Source: Enterorhabdus sp. P55
GTDB lineage: Bacteria; Actinomycetota; Coriobacteriia; Coriobacteriales; Eggerthellaceae
Assembly: GCF_009911695.1 (NCBI RefSeq)
Contig: NZ_QWKK01000001.1
Span: 1 to 64,000 of the forward strand
Direction of reading: 5' to 3'
Length of the DNA: 64,000 bases
Shown: one piece after another, positions 1-8,426 of the stretch
Position numbering within the stretch: position 1 is the first letter of the stretch
Layout of the letters: every line of letters starts with the position of its first letter
Position numbers and translations under genes: made by a program
Notes under the pieces: model-generated
Told to the model about the DNA's origin: nothing
The model's database searches: none
What the model saw: the letters and a program-made list of their open reading frames with translations, nothing else

Positions 1-355
1 GGGCCGCCGCGGCACGCCGGGCCCGGCCCGCCGCGGAGAGCCCGGCTTCACGGGCGGATGCCGCCCGGGCGAGGGAGCGGTCTCCCTCGTCGCCGTCCTG
101 CCGATCCTCGCCGTAGGCGCCCGCCGCGGCGGAAAGGGGGCCCTTGAGCCCCTCTGCCGCACGCCGGGCGCGGCCCCTGCCGGCCCTGCCCGCAGGCGAC
201 TCGGCAGACCCGGGCCCGCGCCCGGCATGTCGCAGGCGGGAGGCTGATCTGCCCTCGCCGTGGGACGGGCGCACGGAGCCGCCCTCCTCGCGGAGGAGGT
301 GGGCCCTGCTCGTGGGCTCGTCGGAGTGGCTGAGCTTGTCGGCGCCGCGTGCCAT
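1..355 (-). CDS. conjugation protein, N-terminal part (runs off window)
   Basis: An open frame of 118 codons with no stop runs from an ATG at 355 to the window edge. It starts only 5 nt after the virB4 stop and has a strong GAGGAGGGG Shine-Dalgarno inside the end of virB4, so it is probably translated with it. The visible part is hydrophilic, Arg/Ala/Gly-rich and low-complexity (starts MARGADKLSHSDEP, contains LKGPLSAAAGAYGED). In elements of this kind the gene after virB4 usually encodes a large membrane protein or NlpC/P60 cell-wall hydrolase. That identity is inferred from position only; no catalytic domain is in the window. Confidence 0.65.
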   Translation of the reverse strand, partial: MARGADKLSHSDEPTSRAHLLREEGGSVRPSHGEGRSASRLRHAGRGPGSAESPAGRAGRGRARRAAEGLKGPLSAAAGAYGEDRQDGDEGDRSLARAASAREAGLSAAGRARRAAAA

Positions 356-360
356 GCCGC

Positions 361-2985
361 CTACCCCTCCTCGGCGCCCTCGCGGCGCGCGTACTTGTCG
401 GCGTCGGTGTTCCAGAGCTCGTAGAGCCGCTTGTCGGCGCGCGCGTCGATGCGGGCGTTGAACGGGATCTTCATGCCGTCGGCGATGATGAGTCCCTTGC
501 CCGGGTCGGTGCGCGCGTCGATGCAGTCGCGCTGGGAGGACGACAGGGCGAAGGCGTCGGCGATCGTCTCGGCGTTGCCGACCTGCATCGGGAGGAACAC
601 GAGCAGCCCCGTGTTCTCATAAAGATGCTTCGCGATCGGGTGCTCGAGCACGCGGGTCGGGTGCTGGGTGACGCAGATCATGTGCAGGCCGAACTTCCGC
701 AGCTCGCCGAAGAACGAGTCGAGCAGGTTGACGGCGGCCGGGTTGCTGAAGAGCACCTGGAACTCCTCCACCACCACGTAGGTGGGGCGCCCGACCCGGT
801 GGTTCGCGAAGGTGGCGTTGCGCACGTGCTGGAGCATGGAGAGCAGGGCGAGCGTCTGGAGGTTGCGGCCGAGCTCCGAGCAGTCGTAGATGTTCAGGTA
901 CGGGGAGTCGGCGACGTTGGTGGCGCCGTCGAAGCAGTTCATGAGGCCGATCGAGTATGACTCGAACGCCGCGGCGATGCGGTCGCCCACCTCGTCTCCC
1001 TGGGCGACCAGCGCGTCGTAGAAGTCGGAGAGCGTCGGGCGGCCGGTCGTGCCCACATGGGGCTCGTAGACGATGCCCATGCAGCGCGAGATCATACCCT
1101 CCTCCTGCTTGGAGAGGCCCCTGTCCATGACGTCCTGGGCCAGGGCGAGGAAGAAGTCAGTGTTCTTTCGCACCTCCTTCATCGACAGTTCGCCGTTGCC
1201 GTCGCCAAGGTCGAAGGGGTTCAGGCGGGACTCGTGCGCGGGCCCGAAGCTGGTCACGGTGCCGCCGAGCGCCTCGCCGGTCGCGCGGTACTCGCCGTGC
1301 ATGTCGAACACGAACCACTGGGGCGCGCAGGGGTCGGCGCACACCTTGGCCGCGCAGGACGGGTCGGGGGACTCTGCGGTTCGAGGCCACATGAGCTGCT
1401 GCCAGGTGAGGATGGACTCCACGATCATGCCCTTGCCCGAGCCGGTCATGCCATAGATCATCGTGTGGGGGCTCTTGAGCTCGTCCGGCGAGAGGAACAG
1501 CGGTGCGAGGCTCGTGCCGTGCGCCCCGAAGAAGAAGCTCCGCTTCGGGTCGTGGTAGACCTCCTCGGCGGCGAAGGGCACCATGATGGCCGCCTCGGAG
1601 GTCGCCAGGGAGCGGAAGTGGCCCTCCAGGCGCGTGCGCGCCAGCGGGAGCCCGGACACGAAGGCGTCCTCCTGGTAGGTGGGCAGCTCCACGACGTCGA
1701 CAGACCACGCCTGGGCCTCGTCGACGATGAGCCGGACGTATCGCTCCATCTCAACGTCGGACTTCGCGTAGACGGTGATGAGGCCCTGGAAGTGCGCGAG
1801 GATCTGGTCCTCCTCCCGGATGAAGGAGAGAAGCTCGCGGCCCTCCTCCTCCTTCTCCTCGAGGGCTGGCGGCAATCGCGTGAAGTCGACGCCCGCGGCG
1901 CTCATCTTGGCCTGCATGTCCTGGATCTCGGCCTGAGTGACGTTGATGTTGTTCCTGATGGCCTTGAGCGTCTTGGACTTCGGCTGGGGGGCGAACGTGA
2001 GAGCGATGCTCATGGGGATCGGCAGCGACCGGATGAGCCGTATCGCGCGGTCGGAGAGCTCGCTGCCGAAGTCTCGGATGTGGAGAACCTTCACCTGGTG
2101 GCCCGGCATGATGATCTTGCGCCGCAGCAGCCGGTCGTCGTCCGGGTACGCCGCCCAGGTGGGAGCCAGGTAGTCGCGGGCGCGGCCGCGGCAGGCGAGG
2201 CGCTCGTAGGAAAAGAGGAAGGGCTCCTCGTCGCCCCGGATGAGCTTGTGGAGCACGCTCATCCGCTCCTGGCCGTCCAGGGGCGCGACGCTCACCTGGA
2301 GGCGCCCGAAGTGCTTCGTCACCGACTCGCGCAGCGCCGCCAGCTGGGAGGAGGCCCCCTCCAGGTCAGAGGCGGCGACCGAGTAGGTGAGGAAGTTGCG
2401 GCGGCGCAGGTCGCGACGGCCCTCGCGCTGCTTGCGCTCGACGATGCGGTTGTACTCGCGGGCGAGCTCGGCGCACTCCCCCACGACCGGGGCGAGCTGG
2501 GCCCGGCGCGAGACGGCCGCACGGTCCTCCGGGAAGTTGACCAGGTTGATCGTGTACACGCACGAGGTGGGCATGGAGGCGTGCAGCTGCTGCCACTTGT
2601 CGTAGATGTCGTCGCGAACGTCGCGCCGCTCGCCCTCATAGGATGCGTCTTGGAACTCGAGGGTCTGGCTGAACCGCCCGCCCGGCAGCTCGGCCACGCC
2701 GTCCTCGTGCATGAGCTCAAAGCCGACGAGGTCGTTCGTCGTCATGATCGGCTCGCGCCCGGTGGAGCGAGCGAGCGCCCTCGCGGCCCTCTTGGGGTTC
2801 GGCGCCTTGCCGGCCGCGCGGCGGCGGGCCTCCCTCTCGGCGACGGAGAGCTTGACCCCGCAGTCGGGGCAGTAGACGGCCTTCTCGCCGACCTTGGCGC
2901 GGCAAGACGGGCACAGCCGCGCCTCAGGCGCGCCCTCCGCAGGCTCGCTCGCAGCCTTTCCTCTTCTTAGACTTGGCATGGGCAC
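361..2985 (-). CDS. virB4: VirB4-like conjugation ATPase with N-terminal zinc ribbon
   Basis: Energy-supplying ATPase of a conjugative type IV secretion system, acting at the inner face of the membrane. 874 residues from a GTG at 2985 preceded by GGGGAG; an ATG six bases on is a weaker alternative. The C-terminal half has Walker A GMTGSGKG (about 512-519), a DMHGEY motif (about 561) and Walker B TYVVVEEF (about 735-742). The N-terminus carries a zinc-ribbon signature, CPSC at 25-28 and CPDC at 39-42, before the usual VirB4 N-domain, an addition I do not know from classic VirB4. There is also a Cys cluster at 544-553. The start overlaps the end of prgI by 62 nt. Function confident; zinc ribbon role unknown. 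Confidence 0.9.
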   Translation of the reverse strand: MPMPSLRRGKAASEPAEGAPEARLCPSCRAKVGEKAVYCPDCGVKLSVAEREARRRAAGKAPNPKRAARALARSTGREPIMTTNDLVGFELMHEDGVAELPGGRFSQTLEFQDASYEGERRDVRDDIYDKWQQLHASMPTSCVYTINLVNFPEDRAAVSRRAQLAPVVGECAELAREYNRIVERKQREGRRDLRRRNFLTYSVAASDLEGASSQLAALRESVTKHFGRLQVSVAPLDGQERMSVLHKLIRGDEEPFLFSYERLACRGRARDYLAPTWAAYPDDDRLLRRKIIMPGHQVKVLHIRDFGSELSDRAIRLIRSLPIPMSIALTFAPQPKSKTLKAIRNNINVTQAEIQDMQAKMSAAGVDFTRLPPALEEKEEEGRELLSFIREEDQILAHFQGLITVYAKSDVEMERYVRLIVDEAQAWSVDVVELPTYQEDAFVSGLPLARTRLEGHFRSLATSEAAIMVPFAAEEVYHDPKRSFFFGAHGTSLAPLFLSPDELKSPHTMIYGMTGSGKGMIVESILTWQQLMWPRTAESPDPSCAAKVCADPCAPQWFVFDMHGEYRATGEALGGTVTSFGPAHESRLNPFDLGDGNGELSMKEVRKNTDFFLALAQDVMDRGLSKQEEGMISRCMGIVYEPHVGTTGRPTLSDFYDALVAQGDEVGDRIAAAFESYSIGLMNCFDGATNVADSPYLNIYDCSELGRNLQTLALLSMLQHVRNATFANHRVGRPTYVVVEEFQVLFSNPAAVNLLDSFFGELRKFGLHMICVTQHPTRVLEHPIAKHLYENTGLLVFLPMQVGNAETIADAFALSSSQRDCIDARTDPGKGLIIADGMKIPFNARIDARADKRLYELWNTDADKYARREGAEEG

Positions 2986-3313
2986 GGGTGATCTCCCCTT
3001 CCTCGATCTCTGCTTGCTCCTGCTTGAACGTGATGACCGCTCCCCTCTGCCCGCCCTCCACGGCGCGGCGGACGAACACCTCCGCCGGCATGCCGTAGAG
3101 CGGCGCGAATCCCGCTATGACCGCGGGCATGGCCGGGATGACGGCGAGGACGGGGGCGACCGAGACGGACACGCCGAGCGGCACGAGCAGCAGCCAGAGC
3201 GAGGCTCCGAGGATGCCGGCGGCCACGCCCAGCGCGATGAGCTGGCGCGTGGTGAAGCCGAGCCGTCGTCGCTCAAAATTACACGTGTCCTGGTGGATCT
3301 TTATGGAGGCCAT
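2924..3313 (-). CDS. prgI: PrgI-like small membrane protein of the conjugation channel
   Basis: A 129-residue protein with two adjacent hydrophobic segments (about 25-47 and 50-72) and a basic C-terminus, lying directly before virB4. This size, topology and position fit the PrgI/VirB3-like family, which forms an inner-membrane part of Gram-positive conjugation channels. The ATG at 3313 (protein starts MASIKIHQDT) is preferred over longer readings because upstream sequence belongs to the pilin-like gene, 7 nt away. Its 3' end overlaps virB4 by 62 nt in another frame. The Lys/Arg/Cys-rich tail (KSKKRKGCERACGGRA) is encoded entirely in the overlap and may be an elongated end. Confidence 0.75.
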   Translation of the reverse strand: MASIKIHQDTCNFERRRLGFTTRQLIALGVAAGILGASLWLLLVPLGVSVSVAPVLAVIPAMPAVIAGFAPLYGMPAEVFVRRAVEGGQRGAVITFKQEQAEIEEGEITRAHAKSKKRKGCERACGGRA

Positions 3314-3320
3314 GGCTCGC

Positions 3321-3536
3321 CTAGCCGATGGCGAAGTTGGTGGCCTGCACGACGGCGGCCGCGGCGCCCGCGGCGACGAAGGCGATGGCGCACTTCTGGA
3401 GGTGCGCCTCGGCCATGCCGCCACCCTGCCCGCCCGAGGCGAGCTGGTTCTGCGCGTAGATGAGCAAGCCGAAAATGAGGGCGAGCGCGGCCACCAGGCC
3501 GCAGATGCCCAGCAGCACTGCCTTGATGTCTGCCAT
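3321..3536 (-). CDS. TrbC/VirB2-like two-helix membrane protein
   Basis: 71 residues from ATG 3536, with hydrophobic helices at about 5-28 and 46-66 separated by a Gly-rich turn (ASGGQGGG). The size and double-helix hairpin resemble VirB2/TrbC pilins and the small Maff2-type proteins that precede PrgI and VirB4 in Gram-positive elements. A longer reading back to 3815 is Arg/Pro-rich junk and was rejected. The ribosome binding site is part of a perfect inverted repeat (see the regulatory entry at 3544). No cleavable signal peptide is obvious. It is the first gene of the prgI-virB4 cluster, after a 634 bp gap. Confidence 0.7.
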   Translation of the reverse strand: MADIKAVLLGICGLVAALALIFGLLIYAQNQLASGGQGGGMAEAHLQKCAIAFVAAGAAAAVVQATNFAIG

Positions 3537-3543
3537 TGTTTTT

Positions 3544-3561
3544 CCCTTTCCTCGGAAAGGG
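3544..3561 (-). promoter_or_regulatory. hairpin that contains the ribosome binding site of the pilin-like gene
   Basis: On the minus strand CCCTTTCC, two bases, then GGAAAGGG form a perfect 8 bp inverted repeat that ends 7 nt before the ATG at 3536. GGAAAGGG is the only Shine-Dalgarno candidate, so the hairpin would hide it. Control of translation by this fold is inferred. Confidence 0.45.
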
Positions 3562-4170
3562 GGCCGCCGGCGCTGGGATGACGGGGGGATGGCCCCGCGC
3601 CCGCGGGGCCTGGGCGCGACCCTCCTGGGCCGCGTTATGGGGTAAGATACGTCTCGCATCAGGTGGCCGGGGCCTGCCAGCTGTTCAGCCGCCGGATGCT
3701 CGCTCTCGGGTCGTCCCCGTCGTCTTCCCAGGCGGCCGGGCCCCCGGGTTCGGTCTTCGGGCCGCCGCGTCCTCGCGGCGGCCCTTCCTCTCTCTTTGAT
3801 CCTCCTCCCTCGCATGCGCCCTGCGGCGCGCCTTCTCCTTCTATGGGCCGCCTGCGCGGCCTAAATCCCTCTGGGGCGGGACACCTTCCCCCGCGCCTCC
3901 CCGAGTGCCTTGGAGTCGGGGAGGCGGGCGACCTCCTTCTCTACCGCTAGCCCATTTTCAACACCTTCCTTCCATCTGCGCCGACGCGCCTTTGCCTCGC
4001 CGGCCGCCATGGGGTACACTTCCCCTTGGCGTCCCGTCTTCCTCCGGGAACGGGATACCTTCCTTAAAGCCCCCGCCCAAGGCCCCGTGAGGGGTGGAGC
4101 CCGTATCGGATCAAAGCACGGGCGGGGGTGACCGACCTCAAGGCGTCCCCCAGGGGGCGCCTTTCTCGTC
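3562..4170. other. 634 bp gap before the pilin-like gene; no confident gene
   Basis: Probably the promoter/leader region of the prgI-virB4 cluster. It holds a GC-rich hairpin around 3593-3609, a compact hairpin at 4142-4161 just after the traG stop, and several minus-strand GGAAG-GT-A/G-T-like boxes near 3881, 3961, 4014 and 4050. A 48-codon minus-strand frame (4010 to about 3864, starts MAAGEAKARRRW) is helical and charged but has no clear ribosome site, so it is not called. Confidence 0.4.
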
Positions 4171-6765
4171 TCAGCCCATCCGCCCCGCCTCCCTCCGGCG
4201 CCGGTACTCCTCGAAGTCGAAGCGCTCGGCGAAGCGCGGGAGCGGCATGAGGATTGAGCGGGGGTGCGAGCTCGACACGTAGCAGTAGTACGGGTGGCGG
4301 TTCGTGCGGAACTTCTTGTCCCTGATGATGGGCAGGCCGCTGATCTGCACGACGAGCTCGTCGTTGGGCATCTTCCTGAGCTGCGCGACGGACAGCACGG
4401 CGCGGCCCTGGGACTGGATGGACTCGGAGCTCGACTGCGGCACCGCCCCCGACCCGAACGTCCGGTTGGTGATGCGGGCGTAGACCGTCTCCTCGCCGAT
4501 GCTCTTCGACACGTCCTCGAGCACGTCGGGCGTGTTGGAGCCCAGAAAGCACATCGTCGAGCAGTTGTCGAAGAGAACCGAGGCCTCCTTCTCCCCGTAG
4601 ACGAGCTCCGCCTGGGCCTTTGACTGCATGTACATCGAGATGGACATGTTCCTCGATCTCACGACCGCTATGGCGCGGGTGAGGATGGGGATCTTGCCGA
4701 TGGTCATGGCCTCGTCGATGACGAGGCGCACATGCCGCGGCAGGCGCCCGCCGTAGCGCTTGAAGGCCTTGTCGAGGGTGAGGTCGAGGGCCTGATAGAT
4801 GATGAGCGCGGTGAGGAAGTCGTAGGGGCTGTCGGTGTCCTTCGTCACGATGAAGAGCGCCTGCTTCTGGCCCGCGTCTCCCAGCGTCTCCAGGTGAACC
4901 TCGTCCGCGGAGAGCATGTCGCGCACGTCGGGGGCCAGGAGGTTCACGAAGGCGGCCTGGCACGTCACGATGACGCTCTGGACGGTCTCCGGAGCCCCTG
5001 AGGCGAAGGCGTTGTAGCAGTGAAGGGCGAACGAGGAGGACTTGGAGTGCGGCACGTTGGCGGCGCGCACCACGCGCCCGCCGGACGCACGCGTCCCGGA
5101 TCGCTGGGAGCGCCCCTGGGGCGCGCGCTCGGGCTCGAGGTACTCCCCCTCCTCCCAGCGGCGCATCAGCATGCTAAGGGGCGAGGGCCGGGACATGTCA
5201 TTGCCCTCCGGGGTGGCCAGGTCGAGCAGGTCCATGCAGACGGGCAGCGTCCAGTGCCGCGGGTCGTCGTAGGCCTCCATGGCGTAGGCGATGAGCGACA
5301 TGAGGCAGAGGCGCTTGGTGTCCTCCCAGAACGGGTCGCTGGCGGACTGGGCCTTGTCGTCGGTCTTGAGGTTGGCGACGAGGCAGTTCACCGTCTTGGT
5401 CAGCATGACGCCGTCAGGCACCCGGAAGGGGGCGATGACGCACCGGAGCGTGAGCCTGACGGGCCGCGGCTCGCCGGCGCGGAACGCCGGCAGGCCGGAG
5501 ATGCTGACGGTCACGACGTCGTCCTCGGCCGTGGCCTCCACGCTCCCGTAGCGGCCCTCGATGGTCATGGCCTCGTCGGAGGCGGGGATCACGTTGCGGT
5601 CGAGGACGATCTTCACCTCCACGTCGGCCTCCCCGTGCGGGTTGTAGGACTCGACGAGGATCTCGTAGTCGATGCTCGTCCGCCGGTAGCCGAAGCCCGC
5701 GGCGACGGCCTCGGCCGAGGCGGGCGCCCCGGCCTCGCCGGCCCCCTCCTGCCGCCGCGCGTCGCCGCGCGTCTCGTAGGTCGCCCTGGCGCTGGCCCTG
5801 ATGGCCGACTCGGCGTCGTGCGCCTCCCGCGCGGGGTGCTCGGCGGTGAGGGCCCCCTCCCCCTCGAAGGCGACGGACTCCTCCCTCCACGCTCCGTCCT
5901 CGGCGTGGCAGCGAGCCCGGACGCTTACCGAGCACGACGTCTCCGCGGCGTCCTTGGAGTCGGTCTCGTGCACGGGTATGTAGGCGAGCGGGTTGTAGCG
6001 CAGGCCGCGAAAGTCGATGGTGTTGATGACCTTCACCTCGACCCCGGCCGCGGCGAGCATGTTGCCCATGTCCCGCAGGGTGTCGCCCTTGGGGTCGGTG
6101 TGGATTATGTCGTAGCCCTCGCCGAGGCCGTCCTTCGAGCGCCGGCGGTTGGCCGTGGGCAGCAGCGGCCGGCCGGCGATGTGCTCGAGGAGGCCGACGG
6201 GCCCTGGGCGCACGGGCGTCAGGGCGTCGCCGACCGACTGCATGATGTCGGGCATGCACAGGTGGTAGGTCTTGCCGAGGCCCGACGTCCCGATGGTGTA
6301 GCAGTTCATGTTGCGCGACGCCTGGGCGGCGCGCGTCTTGCCGTCGTAGGCGTCCAGGACGATGCCGCTGTGCTCCGAGTAGAGGAGGTTGTTGTAGTGG
6401 TGGCGGTGGTCCATGAGGGAGGAGGCCTCCTCCTCCGTGGCCAGGCGCTCCGCTCCGTGCTCCTCGCCCGTGACGTAGCGGCCCCGGAAGGCCCCGGCGG
6501 CGGAGACGGCGGTGGCGAGCGCGCAGGCCCCGGCCACCACGGCGAAGGAGGCCGAGACCGCCGGCAGGTGCCAGCTTATGGCGAGCAGGTCGCCCGCGAC
6601 GGCCCCGGGCAGCGAGGACATGCCGAGGACGAGCCCCGTCACGAGCTCGTCGGAGTACGCCATCCCGTGGGTGGCGACGCGGGCCGCGAGCAGCCCCGCC
6701 GCGCAGGACAGCGCGAGCACGGCGACGGCCCAGGGGGCCCTGCGGACGGCTTCCTTCAGTTTCAT
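4171..6765 (-). CDS. traG: TraG/VirD4 coupling protein with a large insertion
   Basis: Type IV coupling protein that docks the relaxase-DNA complex on the channel. 864 residues from ATG 6765, 2 nt after the previous gene. Three or so N-terminal membrane segments (about 11-30, 45-63, 70-92) precede Walker A GTSGLGKT (159-166), the SDPFWED motif (about 477) and Walker B RLVIDEA (680-686). Relatives go almost directly from the YNPL motif (about 258) to the LTKTVNCLVAN segment (about 455). Here about 175 residues (roughly 275-450) intervene, first Ala/Glu-rich and then beta-strand-like, with alternating hydrophobic runs such as VEVKIVLDRNVI. The insertion is in frame with no frameshift sign. Coupling function secure; insertion function unknown. 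Confidence 0.92.
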   Translation of the reverse strand: MKLKEAVRRAPWAVAVLALSCAAGLLAARVATHGMAYSDELVTGLVLGMSSLPGAVAGDLLAISWHLPAVSASFAVVAGACALATAVSAAGAFRGRYVTGEEHGAERLATEEEASSLMDHRHHYNNLLYSEHSGIVLDAYDGKTRAAQASRNMNCYTIGTSGLGKTYHLCMPDIMQSVGDALTPVRPGPVGLLEHIAGRPLLPTANRRRSKDGLGEGYDIIHTDPKGDTLRDMGNMLAAAGVEVKVINTIDFRGLRYNPLAYIPVHETDSKDAAETSCSVSVRARCHAEDGAWREESVAFEGEGALTAEHPAREAHDAESAIRASARATYETRGDARRQEGAGEAGAPASAEAVAAGFGYRRTSIDYEILVESYNPHGEADVEVKIVLDRNVIPASDEAMTIEGRYGSVEATAEDDVVTVSISGLPAFRAGEPRPVRLTLRCVIAPFRVPDGVMLTKTVNCLVANLKTDDKAQSASDPFWEDTKRLCLMSLIAYAMEAYDDPRHWTLPVCMDLLDLATPEGNDMSRPSPLSMLMRRWEEGEYLEPERAPQGRSQRSGTRASGGRVVRAANVPHSKSSSFALHCYNAFASGAPETVQSVIVTCQAAFVNLLAPDVRDMLSADEVHLETLGDAGQKQALFIVTKDTDSPYDFLTALIIYQALDLTLDKAFKRYGGRLPRHVRLVIDEAMTIGKIPILTRAIAVVRSRNMSISMYMQSKAQAELVYGEKEASVLFDNCSTMCFLGSNTPDVLEDVSKSIGEETVYARITNRTFGSGAVPQSSSESIQSQGRAVLSVAQLRKMPNDELVVQISGLPIIRDKKFRTNRHPYYCYVSSSHPRSILMPLPRFAERFDFEEYRRRREAGRMG

Positions 6766-6767
6766 GC

Positions 6768-8045
6768 CTACCTGTTCACCACCTTCGACCTCTCCGGGGC
6801 GAGCGTCTCGTGGGCGCTCGCCATCCTGCGGCCCTCCACGCGGTCGACGGAGGGCGTGTAGGGCGCACGGCCCTCGCCCCGCGCCTTCCTCGCCGCCTCT
6901 CGGGCGCACGTCGCCTCGCCGGCGATGCTGCCGCCCCGGCTCGCGTCGAGCCGCGCCGCGGCGTCCCTCGCGAGCTCCCGGCTGCGCTCCTCGTCGCGAA
7001 GCAGCGAGGCGAGGTCTGACTCGGCCAGGCGCTCGCGCCAGTCCGGCTCGGTCAGCTTGACGTACTCGACGCCCTCCTCGGCGTGGGCCTCGTAGGAGAC
7101 CCCGCACTGGGCGAGGGCCTCCTTGGCGAAGGCCGCCGCCTCCGGCGTCGCCAGGCTCAGGACGGGCATCAGCTCGCCGGGGGCCGCCAGGCACTCGGGG
7201 CACGCGGCGGCTCGGAACTCCTCGAGGTTGGCGAAGCGCTCGGGGCCCATGTTCGCGACCGACATCTGGCTCTCGACGAGGGCGAGGGCGGCCGGGGCCT
7301 GGGCGGCGTCGACCTCGAAGGTCGCGACGTCGCCGGCGACGGAGCAGGGCGCGGCGAGCCCCGCGCCCTTGAGGAGGTTTCGGAAGTAGCGGCAGTCGCG
7401 GTCGAAGGGCAGCGTCCTCACCTGGAGCCGCACGGCCCCGCGCCCGGCCGGCGCGGGCGCCAGGCCTGCCGAGGCCGCGGCGAGGTCGCGCCTGGCGGTC
7501 ACCTCGGCCATCGACTGGAGCTCGATGAGCTCCGCGAGCTCGGGAGAGCGGCGGATGGCCTCCGCGAGGCGGACGTGGCCCGTCGAGGAGCGGGCGGCGG
7601 CATGGTCGACACGGCTGAACGGGGCGTGGAAGGCCGCGATGGGCTCCCTGTCGGGCAGGACGTGGCAGCGCGCCCCCTCGACGAGCGGGGGGTCGATCCA
7701 GTCCAGGGACTCGGCGGGGAGGTGCTCCACCTCGGCCTCGTCGAGCATGGACAAAAACGCCTCCTCGTCCTCGGGCTCGAGGTAGACGAGCTCGCAGGGC
7801 GCCTCGTCGCCGGGCTCCCCGGCATCGGGCATGCGGCCCTCCTCGGGCTCGTCGGGGCCATCGCCCTCGCGCAGGCCCTCCGCGGCGCGCTCCTCGCGCC
7901 GCTCACGCACCCGGTCCTCGATGCGCCGGCGGATCCCGCTCGCGCTCGAGCGCCCGCCGCCGTCAAGGCTGCGGACGAGGTCGGCGAGCGCCTGCTTCCC
8001 GTCTCGCAGGATCGCGGCCGAGATGTCGTCTCCGGCATCGGGCAT
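6768..8045 (-). CDS. conjugation accessory protein, possibly PcfB-like
   Basis: 425 residues from ATG 8045, preceded by GGGAGGACAC; an upstream in-frame ATG at 8105 has no such site. It ends 2 nt before traG, the place PcfB (DUF3801) occupies in Gram-positive elements, where it assists the coupling protein. The first ~80 residues are helical and charged (DGKQALADLVRSL recalls PcfB). Residues about 220-360 contain two similar alpha/beta modules, each with a strand-helix pattern (VRLQVRTLPFDRD..., and LMPVLSLATPEAAAF...). The C-terminus is a charged helical tail. PcfB kinship is a guess from context and weak resemblance; otherwise unrecognised. Confidence 0.6.
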   Translation of the reverse strand: MPDAGDDISAAILRDGKQALADLVRSLDGGGRSSASGIRRRIEDRVRERREERAAEGLREGDGPDEPEEGRMPDAGEPGDEAPCELVYLEPEDEEAFLSMLDEAEVEHLPAESLDWIDPPLVEGARCHVLPDREPIAAFHAPFSRVDHAAARSSTGHVRLAEAIRRSPELAELIELQSMAEVTARRDLAAASAGLAPAPAGRGAVRLQVRTLPFDRDCRYFRNLLKGAGLAAPCSVAGDVATFEVDAAQAPAALALVESQMSVANMGPERFANLEEFRAAACPECLAAPGELMPVLSLATPEAAAFAKEALAQCGVSYEAHAEEGVEYVKLTEPDWRERLAESDLASLLRDEERSRELARDAAARLDASRGGSIAGEATCAREAARKARGEGRAPYTPSVDRVEGRRMASAHETLAPERSKVVNR

Positions 8046-8144
8046 GTGTCCTCCCTTCCCAGTCCTCGTCGGAGCGCGGACGCGCTCCCCGTGCAGATGA
8101 TTCAACCATGTCGGCGGGCGCCTGGGACGCCCGCTAGGATCGTG

Positions 8145-8426
8145 TTACACGGCGCTCTCCCGCGGCATAGTCGGGGAATTCAGCCACTCCAGGGCCTCCT
8201 CTGCCGTCGCCGTCCAGTCGTGGGGGCCCTCAGGCGTCTGGATCCTGCACTCGAGCCGATCGGGGTAGCCCCACGTGCCCGGGCCGTACACGCAGGACAG
8301 GTCGAGGCCGCCGAGCGGTACGCGCGTCCTCTCCAGCCCCTCGGGGGCGCTGCTCTCGCCCACCCAGCGGATCCCCCGGGCGTCGAGGCCCGCGCGCAGC
8401 AGGGAGGCCTGGCCGGCGGCCGTCAT
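8145..8426 (-). CDS. small hypothetical protein coupled to repA
   Basis: 93 residues starting MTAAGQASLL. The ATG overlaps the repA stop codon as ATGA, a typical translational coupling arrangement that supports a real gene. It has no membrane segment, a central Gly/Tyr-rich part (VYGPGTWGYPD) and a Trp-containing helix near the end (TAEEALEWLN). The family is not recognised. The position directly after the initiator gene suggests a role in replication or maintenance of the element, which is only an inference. Confidence 0.6.
   Translation of the reverse strand: MTAAGQASLLRAGLDARGIRWVGESSAPEGLERTRVPLGGLDLSCVYGPGTWGYPDRLECRIQTPEGPHDWTATAEEALEWLNSPTMPRESAV

Noticed and set aside
3537-3815. Longer N-terminus for the pilin-like protein
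   Set aside because: Arg/Pro-rich, without ribosome site; ATG 3536 gives a compact two-helix protein.
3867-4010. 48-codon minus-strand frame in the gap before the pilin-like gene
   Set aside because: Charged and helical but no ribosome binding site and no recognisable family; noted only in the gap entry.
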